From: Methylococcaceae bacterium UBA7658
Lineage (GTDB): Bacteria > Pseudomonadota > Gammaproteobacteria > Methylococcales > Methylomonadaceae
Direction of reading: 5' to 3'
DNA length: 29,784 nucleotides
Assembly (NCBI GenBank): GCA_002483425.1
Contig: DLHW01000014.1
Span: 30,652-60,435, forward strand
Position numbers and translations under genes: made by a program. Positions within the stretch are counted from its first letter, which is position 1; every line of letters begins with the position of its first letter. The notes beneath the pieces are model-generated. The model was not told where the DNA came from. It was given only the letters and a program-made list of their open reading frames with translations, and did no database searches. Shown here in pieces: positions 7,821-15,741 of this stretch.

Positions 7821-9995
7821 GTGAAAAAAACATCGACAAACAGATTGGATGCCGAATCTATTAAACTTTCGGAAGCTCGGCATCACGATCCTCACTCAAT
7901 CCTCGGCCGTCATAAAAAAGATAGTCGTACCGTTATCAAGTTGTATCTGCCTTACGCGGAATCCGTAAGTCTTTTTCAAACAAACCAAGCATTTGAACGT
8001 ATTCCCGGCACCGATTTTTTTGAGTTGGAAATCGAAGCAGAACCCCAACCCAAACATTATCAGTTGAATTGGACCGATAAAAGCGGCGACAGCCATACCG
8101 GTTACGATCCCTACGATTTTCCGGTGCAATTACCGGAATTCGACCAGCATCTATTCGGCGAAGGCAAGCATTGGCATATCTATCAAAAGCTGGGCGGTCA
8201 TCTCCACAATGCGGATGGGGTCGATGGCGTTTTATTTACCGTGTGGGCGCCCAATGCCGGAAGAGTCAGCGTGGTCGGCGATTTCAACCGCTGGGACGGA
8301 CGTTGCCATCCAATGCGATCTTTAGGCGGCGGTGGTATCTGGGAGCTATTTATCCCAGGGTTATGCGAGGGATGTCTTTACAAATTTGAAATCTTAAACC
8401 GGTTTTCCAGCGAAATCTTATTAAAAACGGATCCTTACGGGCAGCAATTCGAATTTCGCCCGAATACGGCAGCCATAGTGGTAAATGAAAACGCCTACAT
8501 CTGGTCGGACGCACTGTGGCTTGAGGAGCGGTCTAAGAGTAATTGGCTGCACGAACCCATGTCGATCTACGAAGTGCATTTGGGTTCCTGGCATCGGGAT
8601 AAGCTCGGCAATTTTTTGAATTACCGTCAGGCCGCGCAGCAACTGGTTGAATACGTTAAGCATATGGGTTTCACTCATATCGAACTGTTACCGGTTACCG
8701 AACATCCCTTCGATGGCTCATGGGGCTATCAAACCACCGGCTATTTTGCACCCACCAGCCGTTACGGTACGCCGGACGATTTCCGGTATTTTATCGATTT
8801 ATTTCACCAAAACGGTATCGGCGTCATTCTGGATTGGGTGCCCGCCCATTTTCCGAAAGATGCGTTCGCCCTCGCCAGGTTCGACGGTAGCGCCTTATAC
8901 GAGCACGAAGATCCGCGGAAAGGCGAGCACCGCGATTGGGGAACCTTGATTTACAATTACGGCCGCAATGAAATTAAAAACTTCTTGCTCGCCAGCGCAA
9001 TATTTTGGCTGGAGGAATACCACATCGACGGGCTGCGAGTGGATGCAGTTGCTTCTATGCTCTATTTGGATTATTCGCGGGAAGCAGGCGACTGGATCCC
9101 TAACCGGTACGGCGGCAATGAAAATTTAGAAGCCATCGACTTTCTGCGCGAATTGAATGCAGTCACCCACGATCAGCATCCCGGCACAGTCATCATGGCG
9201 GAGGAATCCACCTCTTGGCCGCAAGTCACCCGTCCGACCTGGACCGGTGGTTTGGGTTTCTCCATGAAATGGAATATGGGCTGGATGCACGATATTCTAT
9301 CGTATATGAGCCAAGAACCGATTCACCGTAAGTACCATCACGACCAGCTAACCTTCGGAATGCTCTATGCCTTTACCGAAAATTTTGCCTTGCCGTTCTC
9401 CCATGATGAGGTGGTGCACGGCAAAGGCTCCTTATTGAGCAAGATGCCCGGCGATGAGTGGCAACGGTTTGCGAACCTTAGACTCTTATACGCCTTCATG
9501 TTTACCTATCCCGGTAAAAAGTTGTTATTCATGGGGTGCGAAATCGGCCAAGGCACGGAGTGGAATTGCAATAAGGCTTTGGACTGGTACGTGCTTGAGT
9601 ATGCCCATCATCTTGGGTTGCAATCGTTAGTTAAAGATTTAAATCATTTATACCGGACACACCCGGCCTTGTATAAGCATGATTTCGATTATCAAGGCTT
9701 CGAATGGATCGATTGCCACGATGTACAACAATCGATTATCAGCTACCGGCGCAAGAGCGATGAGGAAGATTTGTGTATCGTGTTGAATTTCACGCCCGTT
9801 CCCCGCGAGCGCTATCGTATCGGAGTGCCTAAAGCTGGTGTCTACACCGAAATATTTAATTCCGATTCGCAATATTACGGTGGTAGCAATATCGGGAACG
9901 GTACTGTACTCTCCGAACCAGTGCCTTGGATGCATCAAGATAATTCGGTTTGTCTGACCTTACCGCCCTTGGGCGCTGTTATTTTGAAACTTTAG
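7821..9995 (+). CDS. glgB: 1,4-alpha-glucan branching enzyme
   Basis: A 724-residue GH13 branching enzyme that creates alpha-1,6 branch points in glycogen in the cytoplasm. An N-terminal early-set/CBM48 part (about 15-215, including 'FTVWAPNAGRVSVVGDFN') precedes the catalytic barrel. Catalytic residues are visible: nucleophile D408 in 'GLRVDAVASMLYLDY', acid/base E461 in 'MAEESTSWP', and the third Asp in 'PFSHDEVVHGKGSL'. The 408/461 spacing equals the D405/E458 spacing of the E. coli enzyme. Length is that of the long proteobacterial GlgB. The start is GTG at 7821, with TGAGG ten bases upstream. It diverges from glgC and is followed by its own terminator before glgA. Confidence 0.97.
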   Translation: MKKTSTNRLDAESIKLSEARHHDPHSILGRHKKDSRTVIKLYLPYAESVSLFQTNQAFERIPGTDFFELEIEAEPQPKHYQLNWTDKSGDSHTGYDPYDFPVQLPEFDQHLFGEGKHWHIYQKLGGHLHNADGVDGVLFTVWAPNAGRVSVVGDFNRWDGRCHPMRSLGGGGIWELFIPGLCEGCLYKFEILNRFSSEILLKTDPYGQQFEFRPNTAAIVVNENAYIWSDALWLEERSKSNWLHEPMSIYEVHLGSWHRDKLGNFLNYRQAAQQLVEYVKHMGFTHIELLPVTEHPFDGSWGYQTTGYFAPTSRYGTPDDFRYFIDLFHQNGIGVILDWVPAHFPKDAFALARFDGSALYEHEDPRKGEHRDWGTLIYNYGRNEIKNFLLASAIFWLEEYHIDGLRVDAVASMLYLDYSREAGDWIPNRYGGNENLEAIDFLRELNAVTHDQHPGTVIMAEESTSWPQVTRPTWTGGLGFSMKWNMGWMHDILSYMSQEPIHRKYHHDQLTFGMLYAFTENFALPFSHDEVVHGKGSLLSKMPGDEWQRFANLRLLYAFMFTYPGKKLLFMGCEIGQGTEWNCNKALDWYVLEYAHHLGLQSLVKDLNHLYRTHPALYKHDFDYQGFEWIDCHDVQQSIISYRRKSDEEDLCIVLNFTPVPRERYRIGVPKAGVYTEIFNSDSQYYGGSNIGNGTVLSEPVPWMHQDNSVCLTLPPLGAVILKL

Positions 9996-10004
9996 TGGCC
10001 GGCG

Positions 10005-10040
10005 AAGAACGGCCTTAATAAGGCTGTTCTTTTTTCTTTG
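10005..10040 (+). terminator. Intrinsic terminator between glgB and glgA
   Basis: A 12-bp stem (AAGAACGGCCTT / AAGGCTGTTCTT with one G-U pair) and a 3-base AAT loop are followed by a T-rich run (10030-10039). It lies 10 bases after the glgB stop. This is a classic Rho-independent terminator and means glgA either has its own promoter or depends on readthrough. Confidence 0.85.
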
Positions 10041-10066
10041 CTGATTAAGTGATCGTCAAGAATCAT

Positions 10067-11500
10067 ATGAAAAAAATACTATTTGTTACCAGTGAAGCGC
10101 ATCCTTTGATCAAAACAGGCGGGCTTGCCGATGTTTCGGGTAGTTTGCCGAAAGCCTTGGCGGAATTGGGCCAAGATGTCCGCATCATCCTGCCCAATTA
10201 TCAAGCGCTTAAGACCCAAAACGAAGTGCGTTATGTGTGTACGCTTCGAATCGATAATCGGGAGGTTAATATTCTCGAAACGTTGATGCCGGATAGTCAA
10301 GTGCCGGTTTGGCTGGTCGATTTTGCTGAATTCTTCATTCGTCCGGGTAATCCCTATGTCGATGCGCTCGGTAATTCCTGGCCCGATAACGCCGACCGTT
10401 TTGCCTTGTTTTGCCGGATAGCCGTTGAAGTGGCGATGGGGCGGGCGTATTTGAATTGGCAACCCGATGTTGTACATTGCAACGATTGGCAAAGCGGTTT
10501 AGTTCCTGCATTGTTGTCCCTGGAGCCGGACCGGCCGGGCACGATATTTACTATCCATAACTTAGCTTATCAGGGCTTATTCACCGCCGACAGTATCCGC
10601 GGACTTAATTTGCCCGGCCAGCTTTGGAATCCCGAAGGCTTAGAGTTCTTCCATATGCTGTCTTTCATCAAAGGTGGATTAGTTTATTCCGATCGCATTA
10701 CCACCGTCAGCCCGACTTATGCCCTGGAAATCCAGACGGCGGCTTACGGCTGCGGTCTGGAGGGTTTGCTGGGCTATAGGAAAGATCAGTTGACCGGTAT
10801 TTTGAACGGTATCGATCTTGCCGATTGGGATCCGGAAACCGATGGACATATTGCTCGGCACTACGGTTTAAAATCGCTGGCTAACAAATTGGAGAATAAA
10901 ACCGCCTTACAACAACGTTTCGGTTTACCAATCGATAACCAAATTCCTTTATTCGGTTTAATCGGGCGATTAGTGGAACAAAAAGGGATTGATTTGATTA
11001 TCGGCTGTCTACCTGAAATACTCTCGATGAATGTCCAGTTTGTCTTGCTTGGATCCGGCGATAAAGATTTTGAACAAAGGCTCCAAAATTTAGGGCATGT
11101 TTACCCCGATAAAATGGCTGTGGCGCAAGGTTACGACGAGCCTCTGGCGCATTTAATCGAAGCGGGAGCGGACGTTTTTCTCATGCCGTCCCGGTTCGAA
11201 CCGTGCGGATTAAATCAAATGTACAGCCAGCGCTACGGCACCTTGCCCATTGTTAGAAAAACCGGTGGTTTAGCGGATACTGTCGTCGACGCCTTGCCGG
11301 ATACAATCGCCAGTCAAACGGCTAGCGGTTTTGTTTTTAACGAAGCCAGTTCGAGTTCGTTGCTGGAAGCGGTAAAACGAGCGGTAACGTTATACAGCGA
11401 CAAAAAAGCGTGGAAATCCATTCAGGCAAACGCCATGCGTAAAGATTTTTCCTGGCGGCAGAGCGCGGAGCAGTATTTGTCGTTGTACGAGAGTCTATAA
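10067..11500 (+). CDS. glgA: Glycogen synthase (ADP-glucose type, GT5)
   Basis: Transfers glucose from ADP-glucose to the growing alpha-1,4 chain. The N-terminus 'MKKILFVTSEAHPLIKTGG' carries the KxGG ADP-glucose motif (K16). The C-terminal Rossmann half shows 'GLIGRLVEQKGIDLI' and 'MPSRFEPCGLNQMY', with the E-x7-E region of GT-B enzymes, then a second KTGG-like loop, 'VRKTGGLADTV'. The product is 477 residues, the usual size. I chose ATG 10067 over the in-frame GTG at 10049 because it gives the family's standard N-terminus; neither has a strong Shine-Dalgarno. Set apart from glgB by a terminator, so it may be separately controlled. Confidence 0.96.
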   Translation: MKKILFVTSEAHPLIKTGGLADVSGSLPKALAELGQDVRIILPNYQALKTQNEVRYVCTLRIDNREVNILETLMPDSQVPVWLVDFAEFFIRPGNPYVDALGNSWPDNADRFALFCRIAVEVAMGRAYLNWQPDVVHCNDWQSGLVPALLSLEPDRPGTIFTIHNLAYQGLFTADSIRGLNLPGQLWNPEGLEFFHMLSFIKGGLVYSDRITTVSPTYALEIQTAAYGCGLEGLLGYRKDQLTGILNGIDLADWDPETDGHIARHYGLKSLANKLENKTALQQRFGLPIDNQIPLFGLIGRLVEQKGIDLIIGCLPEILSMNVQFVLLGSGDKDFEQRLQNLGHVYPDKMAVAQGYDEPLAHLIEAGADVFLMPSRFEPCGLNQMYSQRYGTLPIVRKTGGLADTVVDALPDTIASQTASGFVFNEASSSSLLEAVKRAVTLYSDKKAWKSIQANAMRKDFSWRQSAEQYLSLYESL

Positions 11501-11543
11501 CATATTCTCTGCCGGCCGGTTGCGCAATAGCGGGAGGTGTTGT

Positions 11544-12356
11544 TTGAGAACAGTAAGGTTCGTTATATGTATCCTACTGGCTTTGGTTTACGTAACGGTT
11601 TTAGCCGAAGCCGTTGTCGAAGTTGTGACCGTTTATCATCGCCCAGCCTCCGAAATCGAACCGTTATTAATACCTTTGCTGGAAGACACTGATCGAATTG
11701 TCGCCAACGGTGATTCGATTATCGTTAAAACCACAGCCGGGCGGTTACCGGAAATTACTCGAATAATCGGTCAATTAGATAACCCGATTAACAACTTACT
11801 GATTACGGTTATCCAAAGCCGCGAATTGACTGCGGAGCAGCTTAATGCAGGCATGGGCTTCTCAATCCATACGCCGTTACACGATCCAGCAAGAACGGGA
11901 GGTTATATCGGCGGCTATTACAACCAAAATCAAGGCCGTAGCGGGGAACGGCAAATCCAAAGCATAAGAACGATGGACGGAGTACCCGCATATATTAAAG
12001 CCGGCAAAGTTGTTCCGGTTACTAACCGTCAAGTTTACCGCGATAGCTACGGATATCCTTACGAAAACCGTTCGACTCAGCTTATTGAAGCAACCTCGGG
12101 GTTCGAGGTGATTCCTAGGCTTGCCGGTCAGCAGGTTATGCTGGACGTATCGCCTTGGTCGGACCGGCTTGGAAACCAGGGACAAATTCAAACACAACAA
12201 GCCACTACAGCCCTTAGAGTTAATCTCGGCGAATGGGTCGACATTGGCGGCGTTGAGCTCAGCGGATACCGCGCCGACAACTCGCCATTAGACTATAACC
12301 GTCAACAGAATCAAAACCAATTACGTATTTTGGTCAAGGTCGATATTGTGAAGTAA
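11544..12356 (+). CDS. Short secretin-domain protein (exported; NolW/secretin-N type), function unknown
   Basis: A 270-residue exported protein. A signal peptide of about 21-23 residues ends at 'VLAEA'. Next comes a secretin N-type domain ('EVVTVYHRPASEIEPLL', then 'VANGDSIIVKTTAGRLPEI', about 25-85), the pattern that precedes the pore in GspD/PilQ-like secretins. The second half ('GFEVIPRLAGQQVMLDVSPW', then 'TTALRVNLGEWVDIGG') resembles the start of the secretin beta-domain, but the protein is far too short for a complete gated pore. The start is the TTG at 11544, five bases after GGGAGGT; the upstream TTG at 11520 has no such site. No other secretion gene is nearby. It could be a pilotin-like or assembly-accessory protein. 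The domain is well supported, the role is not. Confidence 0.75.
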   Translation: MRTVRFVICILLALVYVTVLAEAVVEVVTVYHRPASEIEPLLIPLLEDTDRIVANGDSIIVKTTAGRLPEITRIIGQLDNPINNLLITVIQSRELTAEQLNAGMGFSIHTPLHDPARTGGYIGGYYNQNQGRSGERQIQSIRTMDGVPAYIKAGKVVPVTNRQVYRDSYGYPYENRSTQLIEATSGFEVIPRLAGQQVMLDVSPWSDRLGNQGQIQTQQATTALRVNLGEWVDIGGVELSGYRADNSPLDYNRQQNQNQLRILVKVDIVK

Positions 12357-12467
12357 CTTTTAATAACATCAAATCGAGTGCGGTGATTTTAAACGTTTTC
12401 GTCGCGAATTTTTTCAAAAAGGCGGGCCGCTTAATGATTTATAATAAATTCTAAACGGAGGCGGCCG

Positions 12468-13070
12468 ATGAAACCATTACATAGAAAAGATTTATTTTGC
12501 TGGTCGGAATTTAATCCCGAGCGCAACCTGGATTTTCATAGCATCCTATGGGTCCGGTCATCGGGCAATGTTTTAATCGACCCTTTACCTTTGACGGCTC
12601 ACGATCAAAATCATTTGCGGTTGCTGGGCGGCGCCAAAACTATCGTAGTTACAAACAGCGATCATGTCCGCGATACTTATCATATTGCAAAAGTAACGGG
12701 CGCTTCCATCTTCGGACCGGCAGAAGAAAAAACGCATTTTCCGATTACGTGCGATCACTGGGTACATGACAACCAAGAAATCGTACCTGGGTTAATAGCC
12801 TATCAACTGCGCGGCTCAAAAACACCCGGCGAACTGGCCTTGGTCTTAGAGCACGATACTTTAATCACCGGCGATTTAATACGTTGTCAGACCGGCGGAT
12901 CGTTATGCCTGCTTCCGGAAGAGAAGCTAACCGATACCGCTCTAGCACGAGACTCTGTACAGCGGTTAGCTAAGTTGCCCGATATAAAAACCGTTTTGGT
13001 CGGCGACGGCTGGCCCTTATTCAATCATGGCGGTGCGGCCCTGCAAGCATTGCTAAATTCGTTTAAGTAG
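12468..13070 (+). CDS. Metallo-beta-lactamase-fold protein with degenerate metal site
   Basis: A 200-residue single-domain MBL-fold protein in the cytoplasm (no signal peptide). The overall order of the fold is visible: 'GNVLIDPLPL' strand, the metal-loop position 'VVTNSDHVRDTYH' (about 61-72), 'GELALVLEHDTLITGDLI' and 'VLVGDGWPLF'. The canonical HxHxDH motif is reduced to NSDHVRD, and the later GHG-type histidine is replaced by GDGWP. This suggests at most one bound metal, or an altered or lost hydrolase activity. ATG 12468 follows a good GGAGG. Downstream of the secretin-like gene, with a 111-base gap. The fold is reasonably sure; the substrate is unknown. Confidence 0.7.
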   Translation: MKPLHRKDLFCWSEFNPERNLDFHSILWVRSSGNVLIDPLPLTAHDQNHLRLLGGAKTIVVTNSDHVRDTYHIAKVTGASIFGPAEEKTHFPITCDHWVHDNQEIVPGLIAYQLRGSKTPGELALVLEHDTLITGDLIRCQTGGSLCLLPEEKLTDTALARDSVQRLAKLPDIKTVLVGDGWPLFNHGGAALQALLNSFK

Positions 13071-13099
13071 AAGGGCACTTTAACAAGCGCTTAATGTCC

Positions 13100-13129
13100 A
13101 ATGGACTAAAATTTAATGGACTAAAATTT
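13100..13129. repeat. Perfect 15-bp tandem duplication
   Basis: The 15-mer AATGGACTAAAATTT occurs twice back to back. It lies in the spacer between the MBL-fold gene and the 67-aa ORF, about 50 bases before that ORF's start. It may be a recent slippage event or a paired binding site. Confidence 0.85.
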
Positions 13130-13176
13130 GAAGAAGAGCTACTTGTTAAATCGAATCTTTGAAGAGGTAATAAAGT

Positions 13177-13380
13177 ATGAATGTTACAGATTTACGTAAG
13201 TCATTAAGGCGTTCAGGGCTGAACGTCAATTCGGCGGCACAGCAGCTTAACGATCGGCGTAAAGGCGAGCGCCGCTCGCTGATGGCGCAACCTCGTCCGA
13301 ACGCCGATAAGTCGCAACGGATATGGTTAACACCGGGCGAAAAAGCGTTGATCGAAGATCTTTATCTGCTAGAAGATTAA
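13177..13380 (+). CDS. Small basic hypothetical protein (67 aa)
   Basis: I do not recognise a named family. The start ATG at 13177 has GAAGAGGT upstream (about 13159-13166), somewhat far from it. The 67-residue product is highly charged, with no signal peptide or membrane segment. It has a basic centre with a 'DRRKGERRS' motif (residues about 27-35), a short-linker motif common in small regulatory or scaffold proteins, and an acidic C-terminus 'GEKALIEDLYLLED'. It is convergent with rluB, 18 bases apart, with no obvious terminator between. Codon use looks like its neighbours. Probably a real small gene. Confidence 0.6.
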   Translation: MNVTDLRKSLRRSGLNVNSAAQQLNDRRKGERRSLMAQPRPNADKSQRIWLTPGEKALIEDLYLLED

Positions 13381-13398
13381 GTTTGACGATTTATAAGG

Positions 13399-14277
13399 TT
13401 ATTCCGCTTTCATTCCGGCAAACTCAAAGAGCAGCTCAAGCTCCTGAGCATTTAACTCGTAGAAGGAATGCGCTTTTAAGCGCTCCGGTAGCACTACCGG
13501 TCCATACCGCACTCTAATCAACCGGCTGACGACGATATTTTGCGACTCCCATAACCGCCTGACCAACCGGTTACGGCCTTCGGTAACGGTAACGTAATAC
13601 CATTTATTAGCGCCTTCGCCCGCATAAAACCGGATTTCGTCGAACTTAGCCTTGCCGTCTTCGAGTTCGACGCCTTGTTTTAACTTTTCGATAATACCGG
13701 TAGGCACTTCGCCTAAAATGCGTACCGCATACTCGCGTTCGACTTGGGTGGAAGGATGCATCAAACGGTTTGCGAGTTCGCCGTTATTGGTGACTAATAA
13801 CAATCCCGACGTATTAATATCAAGACGGCCGACCGCGATCCATCTGGACGCTGTCAGTCCCGGCAACTGCGTGAAGATAACGGGACGGCCTTCCGGGTCG
13901 CGCCGGGTAACAACCTCGCCCGTGGGCTTGTGATAGAGTAAAACCCGTGTGGGTTGTTTGGTAAACTTTTCCCAGTTAACAACCCGATCGTTTAACTGCA
14001 AAAAATCGCCCGTTTTAATGCGCGTTCCTAAGGTTACAACAGCACCGTTGAGTTTTAAGCGGCCTTCTTCAATCCAGCGTTCTATTTCCCGCCTGGAACC
14101 GATGCCGCCACGCGCCAGCACTTTTTGTATACGTTCGCCCGCCGCTGGCTCTGCCGGAACCGGCTTTGCTTTTTTTGCCAAACTAGGATCAGACGGCTGT
14201 GTTTTCCGCATGTTCTGTGCGAGCGGCGGCGAAGGTTTGGTTGAAGTTGGTTTGCTGGCCGGTTTCTTGCTGTTCAC
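13399..14277 (-). CDS. rluB: 23S rRNA pseudouridine synthase B family protein
   Basis: RluB-type pseudouridine synthase, known in E. coli to modify U2605 of 23S rRNA. After a Lys/Pro/Ser-rich N-terminal extension of about 46 residues comes an S4 RNA-binding domain ('ERIQKVLARGGIGSRREIERWI', about 48-95). The catalytic domain follows, with the conserved Asp at D153 in 'VGRLDINTSGLLLVTN' and the later 'EGRNRLVRRLWE' motif. The start is GTG at 14275-14277, preceded by AGGAAGAG inside scpB, so the two genes overlap by 89 bases. Product of 292 residues. It is the last gene of the yciO-M50-scpA-scpB-rluB unit, a neighbourhood known in gammaproteobacteria. Confidence 0.94.
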   Translation of the reverse strand: MNSKKPASKPTSTKPSPPLAQNMRKTQPSDPSLAKKAKPVPAEPAAGERIQKVLARGGIGSRREIERWIEEGRLKLNGAVVTLGTRIKTGDFLQLNDRVVNWEKFTKQPTRVLLYHKPTGEVVTRRDPEGRPVIFTQLPGLTASRWIAVGRLDINTSGLLLVTNNGELANRLMHPSTQVEREYAVRILGEVPTGIIEKLKQGVELEDGKAKFDEIRFYAGEGANKWYYVTVTEGRNRLVRRLWESQNIVVSRLIRVRYGPVVLPERLKAHSFYELNAQELELLFEFAGMKAE

Positions 14278-14836
14278 TCTCTTCCTGTTTAGTATTTTGC
14301 GAATTGTCTATCGCCAAATCAAATTCTTGTATTTCTTGTAAAGTTGGCAAATCGTTTAAGGCGGCGATATTAAAATAATCTAAAAACTGTTTCGTAGTGC
14401 CGTAAAGCGAAGGCCGTCCCGGCGCTTCTTTCTGACCGATGACTTTAACCCATTCGCGTTCCAGCAAGGTTTGAATGATACTGGTGCTGACTCCGACGCC
14501 CCTGATATCTTCGATCTCGCCCCGCGTCACCGGCTGGCGGTAGGCGATAATGGCCAAGGTCTCGAGCAAGGCGCGAGAATAACGCGGGGGCTTTTCTTCA
14601 AAAAGGCGCGACACCCAACGCGACAACTCTTGTTTGACTTGAAAGCGGTAGCCGCTAGCGACCCTTTTCAGCTCGATGGGGCGTTCCCGGTAGTCCTCTA
14701 TAATGGCGTCTATGGCGTCTTGAACTTCTATCGTATCCGGCCGCTCGATTTCGGGAAATACCTCGATAATTTGTTTAACCGTCATCGGACGGTTAGCGGC
14801 AAATATAATGGCTTCGACGATCCGTTTTATTTCCAT
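14189..14836 (-). CDS. scpB: Segregation and condensation protein B
   Basis: ScpB is the winged-helix dimer that, with ScpA, binds SMC to condense and segregate the chromosome. Tandem winged-helix domains are visible: 'KRIVEAIIFAANRPMTVKQI' at the N-terminus and 'ETLAIIAYRQPVTRGEIEDI', 'VIGQKEAPGRPSLYGTT' in the second. I place the start at ATG 14834-14836, giving 215 residues and a 16-base gap after scpA. The frame stays open much further upstream, but that stretch lies inside scpA and is not ScpB-like. No strong Shine-Dalgarno, so translation is probably coupled to scpA. The C-terminal tail is Gln/Glu-rich and overlaps the rluB start. Confidence 0.94.
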   Translation of the reverse strand: MEIKRIVEAIIFAANRPMTVKQIIEVFPEIERPDTIEVQDAIDAIIEDYRERPIELKRVASGYRFQVKQELSRWVSRLFEEKPPRYSRALLETLAIIAYRQPVTRGEIEDIRGVGVSTSIIQTLLEREWVKVIGQKEAPGRPSLYGTTKQFLDYFNIAALNDLPTLQEIQEFDLAIDNSQNTKQEESEQQETGQQTNFNQTFAAARTEHAENTAV

Positions 14837-14852
14837 ATTAACGTCGAGAAGT

Positions 14853-15692
14853 TCAATAGCCGGTTCCGGTAGCCGCAACGGTTGCGCCTGCGGTTCTGAC
14901 GCGGACTTCGGCGAAGGGTTCTGTTTGGAAGATGTCGATAAGCCGTTCTTTGCTGAGCTCGAGAATGGCCAGAAACGAGACAACGACACCCTGTCGTCCT
15001 TCTTTTCTGAGGAATAGTTGCGAAAAAAGGAGACTATCCGTTCCTTTAAGGTTTTCCAAAATGGCTGACATTCGTTCACGGACGGATAATGGCTCTTTGG
15101 TAATGTGATGGTGGCTGAGTTGGTCGACCCGTTTCAAAACATCCTTGAACGCCAATAACATTTCTTGCAATTGGATGCCGGGTAACGGTTTTTCGATATT
15201 CAATTTAGAAACATCGACAATAGCGGTAAAAATGTCGCGTTCCAGTCTCGGCATAAGGTCGATTTCTTCGGCAACGTTTTTTATACACTCGTATTCTTGC
15301 AATCGCCGTATCAAGGTGGCTCTAGGATCTTCTTCCTCATCCTCGGTTTCCGGCGGCCTAGGCAGCAGCATCCGGGATTTAATCTCGGCCAGCAAGGCCG
15401 CCATCACCAAATATTCGGCGGCTAACTCCATCTTTAGATTGTCCATAACCTGAATATAAGCGATGTACTGATGGGTAATCTGGGCAATCGGAATGTTGAT
15501 AATATCGAGATTCTGCCGCCTGATCAAATACAGCAGCAAATCCAGGGGGCCTTCGAACAATTCGAGGAATACTTCCAGAGCGTCTGGCGGAATATAGAGA
15601 TCGTCCGGCAATTGCAGGAAAGGAGCGCCGTTTACGATAGCAAACGCTTGCGGTTCGCCAGGCGCTTCAACTGCCGGTTCAAAAAGATTCAT
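14853..15692 (-). CDS. scpA: Segregation and condensation protein A
   Basis: ScpA is the kleisin subunit that bridges the SMC dimer. The family signature is clear near residue 40: 'VFLELFEGPLDLLLYLIRRQ', then 'IAQITHQYIAYI', 'AAEYLVMAALLAEIKSRMLL' and a C-terminal winged-helix region ending in 'VVSFLAILELSKERLIDI'. The product is 279 residues with a roughly 35-residue N-terminal lead-in, and an acidic linker 'ETEDEEEDPRA' after the N-terminal domain, as in other ScpA. The last dozen residues are Ala/Thr/Gly-rich. Fits with scpB directly downstream on minus. Confidence 0.95.
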   Translation of the reverse strand: MNLFEPAVEAPGEPQAFAIVNGAPFLQLPDDLYIPPDALEVFLELFEGPLDLLLYLIRRQNLDIINIPIAQITHQYIAYIQVMDNLKMELAAEYLVMAALLAEIKSRMLLPRPPETEDEEEDPRATLIRRLQEYECIKNVAEEIDLMPRLERDIFTAIVDVSKLNIEKPLPGIQLQEMLLAFKDVLKRVDQLSHHHITKEPLSVRERMSAILENLKGTDSLLFSQLFLRKEGRQGVVVSFLAILELSKERLIDIFQTEPFAEVRVRTAGATVAATGTGY

Positions 15693-15741
15693 CGATTTGT
15701 TTTAACAAAACGTTAATGCCCGGAAAAACTCTAATCGGGAT

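Noticed and set aside
14837..15079. Upstream extension of scpB overlapping scpA by over 200 bases
   Set aside because: The extra residues lie in another frame of the scpA C-terminus and do not resemble ScpB; ATG 14836 gives the normal N-terminus right after the scpA stop.
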